A DNA stretch of 37,300 bases, taken from Candidatus Altimarinota bacterium. GTDB taxonomy: Bacteria; Patescibacteriota; Gracilibacteria; BD1-5; UBA2023. Both the position numbers and the translations under genes were made by a program. Every line of letters begins with the position of its first letter. Within the stretch, counting starts at the first letter, position 1. This document shows, one piece after another, positions 29,098 through 37,300 of this stretch. The DNA is taken from NCBI GenBank assembly GCA_028689065.1, contig JAQTWX010000010.1, forward strand, positions 1-37,300, given 5' to 3'. The notes beneath the pieces are model-generated. The model ran no database searches and was not told where the DNA came from. It worked only from the letters and a program-made list of their open reading frames with translations.

Positions 29098-30363
29098 CTA
29101 TTTTTTGTATCGATATATTCCTTCTGCTATCGATTTCTTTTCAAATACAAAACCGGGATCGAGCTCGAAATTCTCGGGTGTACATTCGATATAGTTTTCG
29201 GTCCATCCGATTCATTTTCCTTCTACGAGAACATGAAAATATTTTCCATCATTGGCTTGGAGAAATCCCTGCTTCACTCGTTCTCCTTCATTTAGGAGAA
29301 TATTTAAACGCTCGGTTTTTATTTTCTCGTCCACTTGATTTGGGAATTTTCCAGCAGGTACAGAGTAGTGGTCATGATGGGCGGAAAAAGGGAAGGCATG
29401 AAGTTGCGTGATTCCATACTTTCAAACGAGCTCCAGGGTATCCTGGAAATCTGCATCGGTTTCACCGGGAAATCCCACAATGAGATCCGCCCCGATGTTT
29501 ATAAGCACTCCATCCTCTCTTTGTAGCGAATAAAGAGAGGTGAGAACTTGCAAGAGTTTCGTCCGATTATAGTGACGATTCATACTTCGGAGAATATTGT
29601 CAGACCCTGATTGAATCGACAGATGTACATAAGCACTAATTCGTGGATTTTTGAAGAGTTCTAGGAGTTCATTATCGACAAATTCGACACCAAGGCTCGA
29701 CACGCGAAGTCGAGAAAGGGTTGTTTTTTCGAGAATCTCTCTCAGAAGTTCTGGAAATTTGGAATCTGCAATATTTTCCGAACTTGTAGCCCCCCAAGCT
29801 CCAAGATTAGTCCCGGTGAGTACTACCTCTTTTCATCCAGAGGCAACAAACTCTTTAATTTCTGTGATAATATCCTCGCTTGTTCGAGACTTATGGCGTC
29901 CACGAGCCTGGACTGTGAGACAGAAAGTACAGAAATTATCACACCCTGTTTGGATGACGATAAATTTTTTCGTATGAAGTCCAGTTCCGGTAATTACGGC
30001 TTTTTGAAGACGTTCTTTTAAGGAGGTTTTTGTAATAGTCTCAATTTCTTGTTTTACATCCTCTGGATCTTCTGGAAGAAGTTCAATCTGGTCGCGAAAT
30101 TCTATAAGCTCCGGATAGATGGTATAAAAATCCCCATCGATATCTCCTTCTTTTAAGGATCCACACCCGGAAAGATAAATCTTTTCTCCCTTTTTCAAAG
30201 TTTTAAGTTTCTGCTTCGCAAAGCGTACCCACTTAGATTTTGCTTTATCGGTTACTACACAAGAACTGATAAATACCCCCTCTTTTCAGGAGAGGATCGG
30301 ACTTTCTGCCCATTTATCAGTAAAGTATTTATTAGTTTTGCAACCGAATATTTTGTATTCCAT
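29098..30363 (-). CDS. mtaB: tRNA t6A37 methylthiotransferase, MtaB type
   Basis: A radical SAM methylthiotransferase that turns t6A37 into ms2t6A37 in tRNAs reading ANN codons. The 421 residues fit. The N-terminal domain has three cluster cysteines (GCKTNKYF near 7, SSCVVTDK near 34, SGCGSL near 66). The radical SAM motif CDNFCTFC (C-x3-C-x2-C) is near 140. TGTNLGAWG, SIQSGSDNILRSMNRHY and LIVGFPGETDADFQDTLELV follow, with a C-terminal TRAM-like region. About four TGA codons are read as Gly (for example 29833-29835 before KEVVLTGTN, and 29422-29424). MiaB is the alternative, but the short N-terminal domain favours MtaB. Confidence 0.88.
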
Positions 30364-30602
30364 GTAATAAAGATGAGAAAATTGAGATTTAAAATACCAT
30401 GAGGAAATTCGGGATATTGATTATATTTGATATGAGGACAGCTTGGAAAATGGAAAGGAAAAGAGTAAAAATAAAAGATATACTCTTACTTATTTTACCA
30501 ACCCGCTTTGTCCGAAGGAAAAAATAATCAACAATATCCCTCTGTTTTTTTATCTGTAATATATAAAAAGGAGTATAGAGAAAGACGGAAAAAAGGCAAC
30601 AA

Positions 30603-30629
30603 AAAAGACCCTATAAAATAGAGTCTTTT
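30603..30629 (-). terminator. Terminator-like hairpin on the minus strand
   Basis: On the minus strand AAAAGACUCUA and UAGGGUCUUUU pair around UUUA, with one G-U pair where the plus strand would have a C-A mismatch, followed by a U-run. It would end a minus-strand transcript coming from the 30.65-31.0 kb block, before mtaB. Confidence 0.55.
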
Positions 30630-30685
30630 GGAATCTTCTTAAAAAATACAAAGTAAAACGACCCAGCTTGGTAGCGGGTCGTTTC

Positions 30686-30789
30686 GAGTGTCTGGTCTCC
30701 GATGAGTCCATTCCGTGAAAGGTGCTTAAGACCTAAAAAGTTGGAAGGATCATGGTAGAAGGGTGCCGTAATCGTAGGCGACATATTCA
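30686..30789 (+). ncRNA. Candidate structured RNA, weak 5S rRNA likeness
   Basis: The block is richer in G and C than its surroundings. On the plus strand CCATTCCG (30709-30716), ten bases, then TTAAGACC resembles the 5S rRNA loop C stretch (CCATTCCGAAC...TTAAGCCC) in order and spacing, and ATGGTA followed by GTAGGCGAC recalls the 5S 3' half. GTGTC/GACAT can close the ends, GGTCT/AGACC gives a second helix, and GATCATGGTA/TGCCGTAATC a third with G-U pairs that favour the plus strand. Against it: the almost invariant CGAAC of loop C is missing and the RNA would be about 100 bases, shorter than usual. It could be a different structured RNA, or a 57-codon gene on the other strand (30611-30784). 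Confidence 0.3.
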
Positions 30790-30882
30790 CAAGAATTTGT
30801 GTGAATACGACTTACCCTCCTTGGGGAGATTTATTATAGAGGCATTTTCGCCTTTCCTCTTGTGTATTGTTATTTTTGTAAG

Positions 30883-30938
30883 AAGAGGAATACAATCACG
30901 ACACGAAGACTATTTCGGATAATGATTGTAATCCTCTT
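30883..30938. repeat. 16-bp inverted repeat with one mismatch
   Basis: AAGAGGAATACAATCA (30883-30898) pairs with 30923-30938 except for one A-A position, enclosing a 24-base loop that itself contains CGAA/TTCG. No T-run follows on either strand, so it is not a simple terminator. It fits a stem of a structured RNA. Confidence 0.6.
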
Positions 30939-31317
30939 CCCTGCTTTTTGCAAGCCTCTGCTACATGAAGTAATCGAAGCGTTTTTATTTTTATTTGAAA
31001 AATTTTTGTTGGAGGCGTCTGGGGTGATTAAGTCCAGAGCCATTCTAGGAGAGTAAGATTTGTTAATGAGCTTTCAGGAGTGAAGTATTTGTTCTCTGCC
31101 TGAAGTACATAACTATCATATCTGAAAATGAAATATATTGCGAAAGAAGAGCTATTGCCATTTCTACAATTTATGTTTATGAATTAAATATCTCTTGATA
31201 TAATGCCTTTGTTAAGCGAAAAATATTTTTTTGAAAAAAAGTTTTTTATTTTTTGAGAAAATTTACTTTTTCACAAGTTTTAGACATTGATGAACAAAAA
31301 AATAATTCTATTTTGAT

Positions 31318-31345
31318 TTGATTAAATAGCGGAAATAAGTATTAT
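31318..31345 (+). promoter_or_regulatory. Promoter for argS
   Basis: TTGATT (31318-31323) and TATTAT (31340-31345) are 16 bases apart. Transcription would start near 31352, about 29 bases before the argS ATG at 31381. Confidence 0.6.
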
Positions 31346-31380
31346 AAATCTAGTTTTTATGCCTAAAAAATATTTAACAT

Positions 31381-33201
31381 ATGTCTATTGTCGAACAAAT
31401 ACTACTAGATATTGTGGTTTGAGCATTTCCGGAGGTTACGAGTCCGACTATCGCGCTCGATACACCACCCAAAAAAGAACTCGGAGACTTCGCTTTCAAT
31501 GTGTTTCCGTATGCGAAAGTGACTCGCCTCGCACCGCCTGCGATTGCCGAAAAGATTGCAGAAGGCCTCCGAAATCGTCCGGAGTATTTCAAGGACGTGT
31601 CGATCATGGGCGGATATATAAACTTCTTTCTCACGAATGCGGCTTGGGAGAGTATCTTTAACGAACTCTCGACTGCAAACAAAGCTCCGAAGAATGAGAC
31701 AATTGTGGTCGACTATATCGGTGCCAATGCCGGGAAACCGCTCCATATCGGGCACATCTGCACCCCGTCCATCGGTCAGGCGATTTTGAATACCCATGCA
31801 TACCTCGGATATACCATTATAGGAGATTCCCATTTCGGAGACTGGGGAGGGATTTTCGGGAAGTTGATTGATATATATAGAGAACAGGTGTGGTTGGATG
31901 GTTTAGAGAAAGTAAAATCCAGACTGGAGATAGAATGAGTAGATTATCTTTTGTGGATGTATCAGTATTTTGATAAAAAAATTCAGGGGCCACTTATTGA
32001 AAACATGGATTTCACTAAAGAAGATTTTGAAAAATGAGCTCGTCTTGAATTTCAATATCTTTCCTGAGTGGGTATTGATTTAACAAATCCGGAAGAAAAG
32101 AAACACCACGAAGAGAATGTCGAACTCTGGAAAAAATTTACTTCCATCTCTATCGCAGAGGTCAATAAAAAGCTCGAACTTATCAATGTTCAACCAAAGT
32201 ATAATATCGGAGAATCTTTCTACGAAGGGCTCAATCTCCCTCGTCCGAACAATGAAGACTATCCGGATCTTCAGTGGAATATGAAGGATATTGTCCGAGA
32301 ACTTATAGAAAAAGGGGTGGCTACTCAGAACGAAGATGATTCCGTGGGAGTGGTATTTCCCGAGGAAACCAAAATCCCTTCCTGTATACTCCAGAAGAAG
32401 GATGGGACCGGACTCTACCTGACCTCCGACCTTGCTGCTATCAAATACCGACTCACAAATGGATGGAACCCATCGAAGATTATCTACTCGGTGGATTCTC
32501 GTCAACAACTCCACCTCCGTCAGGCGTTTGCTATCGCAAAAATGGCATGGCCGGAACTCCTCGGGAACACCGAGCTTTTCCATGCGTTCAACGGATTCAT
32601 CAAACTCAAAGAAGGGGCGATGTCCACGAGAAAAGGAACGGTTATCTTCCTTTCTGATCTCATTGCCGAGGGATTTAATCGGACGAAAGCAATTCTCGAG
32701 GAGAAATGACAATCCCTTTCGGATACAGATATTCAAGCGATTTCCATCGGAGCCATCAAGTACTCCTACCTCGGGCAAGACCGCGAGAAGGACGTGGTAT
32801 TCGACTGGGACAAAGCCCTCTCATTCGAGGGAAACTCTGGACCATATATCCAGTACTCGTATGTCCGTGCGAAAAACATCGTCGAGAAGGCCGGAAATAT
32901 TGGAGTGTTTCAAACAGAGAAACTCCCCCTCTCCGAATACGATCGAGCCTGCCTCCGACGTCTTTCGTTCTTCGACAAGGCGGTTCAGGACAGTGCGACG
33001 AAATACAAACCGCATATCCTCACGACGTACTGTTACGAGCTCGCGAGCGAGTTCAATACATTCTATGTCCATACTCCGAAGATTCTTGAAGAGCAAGATG
33101 TAAATCTCTGTGCCTTCCGTCTCGCACTCATCGAAAAAGTAGCCGAGACCTTAAAAAAAGGATTCGAACTTCTCGCTATCAATATGCCGAGGAAGATGTA
33201 G
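31381..33201 (+). CDS. argS: Arginyl-tRNA synthetase
   Basis: Charges tRNA-Arg with arginine in the cytosol. The 606 residues are normal for the family. ATG 31381-31383 and TGA as Gly at five places (for example in VVGAFPEV, EIEGVDY, EKGARL, LSGVG, EEKGQS) give one continuous frame. Landmarks: DYIGANAGKPLHIGH at 111-125 (HIGH motif), GDSHFGDWGG near 150, YLTSDLAAIKYR near 345, KLKEGAMSTRKGTVIFL near 420 (MSTRKG in place of KMSKS), and the C-terminal anticodon-binding domain ending INMPRKM. Parts of the gene are distinctly more GC-rich than the neighbours. A longer out-of-frame start at 31359 was rejected. Confidence 0.95.
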
Positions 33202-33222
33202 TTTTCAAATATTACTCAAATT

Positions 33223-33924
33223 ATGCAACAACCAATTATCTCTGTCGGAACCGGGAATTTCTATTATTGGAACCTCTCACTTGTCCAGAAACTTCGATAT
33301 CTTCGGGATATTGAAGGTATTTCTGGTATAGAAATATCTTGCATTCCTCACGGAACCGAGTTTTCGAGTGAAGAAATATCACTTCTTTCTAGTTATTCCC
33401 ATAATACCGTTCATCTCTGGAAGTTCGACGTTACAGATAAAGAATGGATGATGTATTGTAGAAATACGATTCCTAACTTTCGACATTTTGTTATACATCC
33501 CGATTCTGCAAATCTTGATGATATTGATTCGGAAACTGAGGAATATCTTTCATTTGAAAATATGGATCCGCGGAAAGTTGCGTATCAGAAACCAGAAGAA
33601 ATGGAAGAATTATTTCATCGTTTCCCGAAAGCAAAGTTCACATTTGATATAAATCATGCGGAAGAAAACAATATCCCGAGGATTCAGTTTCAGTCTCTTA
33701 AAAATCCAGAACAAATTCATTTTTCCACAGTGAATGATAACTTTTATCCAGAATATCCGGAAATAAAAACCTCTCATGCATGAGCACATGTAAATCCAAA
33801 CTTTGATAAAAATATCAATCCATGGATATCTCATAAGACTATTATTACTATTGAATGAGTATTTCCTCCAAATAATCGCACATTTATAACAGACGAAATT
33901 GCTTTTATCCAAAATTTTTATTAG
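33223..33924 (+). CDS. Xylose-isomerase-like TIM barrel protein
   Basis: A 233-residue protein; two TGA codons read as Gly extend it beyond 33783 to a TAG (adding GAHVNPNFDKNINPW and following). The pattern of strands and polar ends (GIEISCIPHGTEFSSEE, HNTVHLWKFD, FRHFVIHPDSANLDD, YLSFENMDPRK, FTFDINHAEEN, IHFSTVND) follows sugar phosphate isomerase/AP endonuclease 2 barrels, with His, Glu and Asp at strand ends able to bind metals (FVIHPD, SFENMD, TFDINH). It lies 21 bases after argS. Substrate unknown; the chain is shorter than most family members. Confidence 0.7.
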
Positions 33925-33975
33925 AATCACCAGAACTTTCCCTTGCTTTTTTAGGAGAAAACCATACAAATAGAG

Positions 33976-33981
33976 TATAAT
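33976..33981 (+). promoter_or_regulatory. -10 box (TATAAT) before the M23 peptidase
   Basis: A perfect TATAAT lies 30 bases before the GTG at 34011. No good -35 is seen at 16-18 bases. Transcription would start near 33988, which argues against the earlier in-frame TTG at 33987 as the start codon. Confidence 0.45.
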
Positions 33982-34010
33982 TTCATTTGTATTTCTCATC
34001 TCATATTTCT

Positions 34011-35153
34011 GTGAATCTTCTCTCTCGATCCGGTATAGTTTTTATACTATTCTTATTCCCATTTACTCTCCACTCGACCGATATTTACACATCGTCCCAA
34101 GGGACTGTAAAGATTCTCGCGAGTCTTAATTCACACGTTATTCCTGGAGATTCAAGACTCGGGAATACTATCCTTCTTGTAAGCACTCCAGAAAAGAATA
34201 AAGATATCCATCTTGTTACAACATGTACACATACTCAATCTGTTCTCTATACAACGACGAAAGATGCGAGAACACTTTCTGTTATACAGATAGTTTTTCC
34301 TACATTTTGTGATATGCCGATGGTCCGCGTAGGAGATAGAGAAAATATTTTCACAGATACTATTTTTCTGTTGCAGATGGAATCTTATTCGGAGGTTGAA
34401 AAACATCTACTTAATGTGAAAAATGAAGATCTTCTTACTATTATGAGAAAACAGTGATTAGTAGAAAATACAGGAGCTACGCTTACAGATAAACTCGAAC
34501 GTATTCATATCAAGTATAAAAATTTCGATATCGATCTGCAGAGTAATATCGCACGAGATATTCTTCAGGCTCGAAACAATGAGAAATATATTTCTCCCGT
34601 TATAGGATATGGTCTTCCAAGTAGTCCGAGTCTTATTCCTGGAGCTAATCGTTCTTATAGAAAGGATACAACAGATGGAATCCATCACGGATGGGATATT
34701 CTCGCACCATTTGGCACACCAGTACAAGCTCTCGCAAAAGGAAAAATTATTCGTATCAAGAATAATTGGAATTGGAGTGAATTTGATAATCTCAGAAAAG
34801 AAAATCTTACAAAAGATGAGGCACTTCAAAATCTTGATATCTTCCGTGGAAATCAGGTATGGCTTCAAACAATGGATGGAAATGTAATATTTTATTCTCA
34901 TCTCTCCAAAATTTCTTCAGATATTATGGTTGGCTCTAATGTGGAAGCAGGAACCTATCTTGGAAATATCGGAAAAAGTGGTGTGCCAGACAAGAACTAT
35001 AAAGATATACATCTCCATTTTGAAATTCAAGAAAATCCGTTTCGTGAAGATATGAAAAATCCCACCTACATGGATATTATGCGATGGAATTATATCGGAG
35101 AAGGGCTCAAACGAAGTGAGGTATATGTAACAATGGAAGAGATTTTCAAATAA
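34011..35153 (+). CDS. Secreted M23 (LytM-type) peptidase
   Basis: A zinc metallopeptidase family that cuts peptidoglycan cross-bridges or acts as an amidase activator. The 380 residues, with one TGA as Gly (34456-34458), begin with a signal peptide (MNLLSRSGIVFILFLFPFTLHS). The C-terminal M23 domain has the zinc ligands in HHGWD (His225, Asp229) and HLH (His334, His336), plus FYSHLSKIS and GNIGKSGVPD. All metal and catalytic residues are present, so it is probably an active enzyme. An insertion (WNWSEFDNLRKENLTKDEA) lies between the two motif halves. GTG 34011 was chosen since it starts the signal peptide. Confidence 0.88.
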
Positions 35154-35178
35154 AATGAAAAAATCCAAGATTCTTATT

Positions 35179-36282
35179 TTATAAGGACTTCGGCTGTATA
35201 AGTCGGTAAAATTGAATGTATCCTCCTGTTGGAATTGGGTGACAGACTGGAATAATTTCACCAAATCTCCTATGTATTGATGCTAATCATGGATTCATCA
35301 TTATTCTTTCAAAAGAGCTTTCGTGAGTCAGTCATCAACCTATTATAGAATAGGGAAGATTCATTTGTTCCACTTTTTTGTCATCATTCACTATAACAAA
35401 AGGAACGGGGCTTTTCATAATTCCATTAGCAATTTCAAAAAGCATCTTTACCCATTTAAGTATAGGCACTAAACTTGTTCTATTGATAGAAGTACTTCTG
35501 AGAAGAATGTCAATCTTTCTTTGAACTTCTCATATAACATTTTCATATGATACAGGAGAAATAAACTTTTTTACAATTTCTTGGTCATGTAACTCTTTCG
35601 TAGTATTGTATATATGTTTAAGTTCTTCTCGTTGTTCTTTTGAGAGACTACTGACATTCATTCCGATTCGTATTTGAATAGTACTTCCATCAGGATGAGC
35701 AAATTCTTTTAAATACCAGAAATATGCTCTCTTTTTTCAATCATTAAGCCTATCTATATTGATAAGTTTTGCATTATATCATTTATCTGCATTTCTTGCA
35801 GCTCTTCGAAAATCATCAATACTATCTGGAGTATATATTTTATTCATAATCTCTGGTTCAGAGAGTCATCTGATATCAGAAAGTCTTTTTATATTACTTT
35901 CTTTAAGATAGGCAGCATTAGCAAATGATAATAGAAAGTTATTTGCCCCCCTTTCTTTGTGATATACGACAAATGCAGGATATCATTCTTCTATAATTTC
36001 ACTCTCTTCTCTGGAGAAATAAGGAATGGCTGTACATGCATCAAACAAAGAAGCCATTGTTTTTATGGAAGAAGTAATTTCTTCTCAAAGATCCATTCAT
36101 CAAGCCATAATTTTTTGATCTAATCGAGACATAAACTCATAAAGTTTTGTTTCGCAAGATGTATATTTTATAAGTTCTTTATTGTGATGATCAAAAAATG
36201 TTTGGTCTGCCGTGAATATTGGAACAGTAGTATTATGAACGTTTTTGATAACTGGTGGTGAGAGAAAATCTAGTTTTTTCAT
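35179..36282 (-). CDS. Unknown protein with eleven in-frame UGA codons
   Basis: A 367-residue protein from ATG 36280-36282 to TAA. With TGA as stop it would be only 60 residues; eleven TGA codons are read as Gly, more than its GGN codons (eight). It looks soluble: mixed helices, EEGYPAFVVYHKERGANNF near 95, RIGMNVSSLSKEQREEL near 205, then PFVIVNDDKKVEQMNLPY near 295 and a C-terminal PVCHPIPTGGYIQFYRL. I do not recognise the family. It stands alone, convergent with the M23 gene and downstream of mnmA's neighbour region, with no strong terminator. Its codon use suggests a less constrained or newer gene than the core genes here. Confidence 0.65.
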
Positions 36283-36370
36283 GTATACAAATATAAAAAT
36301 TATGGTAAAGATACCTATTTAGGAGGAGCAGTATACGGAAATTTTAAAAAAGAGAAGTTTATTTTTTATA

Positions 36371-37300
36371 TTATTCTATAATCCCACTCGCAATCAGTTT
36401 GTTTCCATCATACACAGCAATGGTTTGCCCGCTTGTTATCGCCCTTTGTTTGGTATCGAATCGGATTCTCACACGATCTTCACTGTCTTGTAAACATTCG
36501 ATATTCTGATCCTCCTGACGGTAGCGGATCTTGGCTCGAGCACGGAATGGAAACTCCTGAGACTCTGTGACCCAGTGCCAATCTATTGCTGTAAGTTCAG
36601 AGGAATAAAGTTCCAGTTCTGCTTCTGTTCCAACCGTGATGGTATTTTTTGCAATGTCTTTTGCAATCACGAAAAGTGCCGGACCTCATCCGACCTGGAT
36701 TCCCTTTCTCTGTCCTATGGTATAGCTGAATGCTCCTTCGTGTTGCCCAAGTACCTTTCCATTTGTGTCGAGGATATTTCCCGGTTTCTTCGGGAGACGT
36801 TTTTCGAGGAACTCTTTCATACTCACTTTCCCGATAAAGCAAAGCCCCTGGCTATCTTTGCGTTCCGCATTCGGAAGTCCTGCTTTTCTGGCGATTTCGC
36901 GGACCTCAGGTTTCGTTAGATGTCCGATAGGGAAGAGTGCATGTGAGAGTTGAAACTGATTGAGTCGAGAGAGAAAATAAGTCTGGTCTTTATTCGGATC
37001 GACTCATTTTAAGAGATGAAATAATCCGTCTTTTTCTTCTATTCTCGCATAATGCCCGGTAGCAATCTTATCGAATCCGTACTCGAGTGCTTCTTCCAGG
37101 AAACAATCGAACTTCACGAGATTGTTACAGAGGATATCCGGATTCGGAGTAAGGCCTTTTTGGTACCCTTCATAGATATAGTTCACGATTCGTTTCTCGT
37201 ACTCCTCACGGAAATCGAAGGTATGGAACGGGAGTCCGAGATAGTCTGCAACCTTTCGGGCCTCCTCGATATCCGCAAGAGTCGGACAATCTTCGGTATC
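36371..37300 (-). CDS. mnmA: tRNA 2-thiouridylase MnmA (partial, N-terminus outside window)
   Basis: Transfers sulfur to U34 of tRNA-Lys, -Glu and -Gln. The visible 309 C-terminal residues include [16 protein letters not shown] (first catalytic Cys), ATGHYARIE, a TGA read as Gly in [34 protein letters not shown] (second Cys), and [19 protein letters not shown] with another TGA in the GG. It ends with the beta-barrel domain ([33 protein letters not shown]). The frame is open to the window edge, so the start and the PP-loop lie outside. More GC-rich than the adjacent unknown gene. Confidence 0.95.

Larger units (their letters stand above)
30364..31380. other. Long gap between mtaB and argS with many inverted repeats
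   Basis: This is the only stretch over 300 bases without a clear gene. From left to right it holds the mtaB leader, a minus-strand terminator-like stem (30603-30629), a hairpin with stem AAACGACCC/GGGTCGTTT (30656-30684), a more GC-rich block with possible structured RNA (about 30686-30789), the stem CTCC/GGAG at 30816-30827, a 16-bp stem with one mismatch (30883-30898 with 30923-30938), a TCTGG/CCAGA stem near 31018, then AT-rich sequence up to the argS promoter. The open frames here are short and none is recognisable. Confidence 0.6.

Noticed and set aside
30698-30722. Sequence resembling a hammerhead ribozyme core (CGATGAGTCC ... GTGAAA)
   Set aside because: The invariant CUGANGA is not matched and stem II cannot form, so this is chance likeness.
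30611-30784. 57-codon minus-strand frame starting MSPTITAPFYHDPSNF whose stop lies in a terminator-like stem
   Set aside because: The composition is protein-like, but it lies opposite the candidate structured RNA, whose wobble pairs favour the plus strand. No ribosome binding site or family is seen. Either reading remains possible, so it is not listed as a gene.
30862-31056. 64-codon plus-strand frame (starting YCYFCKKRNT) and a 56-codon antisense frame over the same bases
   Set aside because: Both frames run through the long inverted repeat, overlap each other fully and match no family; they look like by-products of structured, TAG/TAA-poor sequence.
1025-36282. Apparent frameshifts or pseudogenes in argS, pepA, mtaB, comF, the penicillin-binding protein and others under the standard code
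   Set aside because: Every break is an in-frame TGA and the flanking pieces join without a frameshift into complete families, so these are recoded, intact genes.

Overview
The window comes from a bacterium that reads UGA as glycine (translation table 25), which points to Gracilibacteria (BD1-5) or Absconditabacteria (SR1) within the Patescibacteria/CPR. The evidence is direct. With UGA as a stop, most genes break into pieces. With UGA as Gly, the pieces join in frame into full-length families, and several of the read-through positions are glycines conserved in the family: the P-loop of a VirD4/TraG-like ATPase, the GKG of leucyl aminopeptidase, the RGYN of ComF, the SGGMPS of a DUF212/PAP2-like protein. 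I count about 65-70 in-frame TGA codons by hand. All coordinates below use table 25. The DNA is AT-rich, genes are dense, several intergenic gaps hold perfect hairpin terminators, and none of the start codons I examined has a clear Shine-Dalgarno sequence. I saw no tRNA gene, CRISPR array, transposase or integrase.

Layout. 1-9.1 kb, minus strand: rpsB (cut by the window start) with an unusual repeat-bearing leader; a 33-residue membrane peptide; then a cell-envelope run read in the order LytR-CpsA-Psr protein, class A penicillin-binding protein, large membrane-anchored protein with a possible FecR-like part. Upstream of it are a small unknown protein and typA (9.2-11.05 kb), then a four-helix membrane protein. 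12-15.3 kb, plus strand: a small unknown protein, a prepilin-like protein with an acidic Asp/Gly loop, a PilX-like protein and an RluA-family pseudouridine synthase. 15.3-18.7 kb, minus: a VirD4/TraG-like ATPase followed by a secreted cysteine-containing protein. 18.8-19.6 kb: a WecG/TagA-type glycosyltransferase, convergent with a tiny basic protein.

19.8-24.9 kb, minus: rlmN, a DUF212 protein, greA, a membrane-anchored unknown, nusG and secE (with a strong sigma70-type promoter), a conserved membrane protein and comF. 25-29 kb: a secreted protein with tail-fibre-like GNVGIG repeats, pepA (minus), a DUF2892-like membrane protein and an FMN-binding-domain lipoprotein. 29.1-30.4 kb: an MtaB-type tRNA methylthiotransferase. 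30.4-31.4 kb: the only long gap, rich in inverted repeats, perhaps holding a structured RNA. 31.4-35.2 kb, plus: argS, a xylose-isomerase-like barrel protein and an M23 peptidase. 35.2-37.3 kb, minus: an unknown protein with eleven in-frame UGA codons, and mnmA (cut by the window end).

Taken together, this is mostly core translation and RNA-modification machinery mixed with envelope genes (peptidoglycan synthesis and cleavage, type IV pilin-like proteins, a DNA-translocase-like ATPase, surface proteins). That fits a small-genome cell that lives attached to other cells. The lifestyle is inference; the recoding is seen in the sequence.
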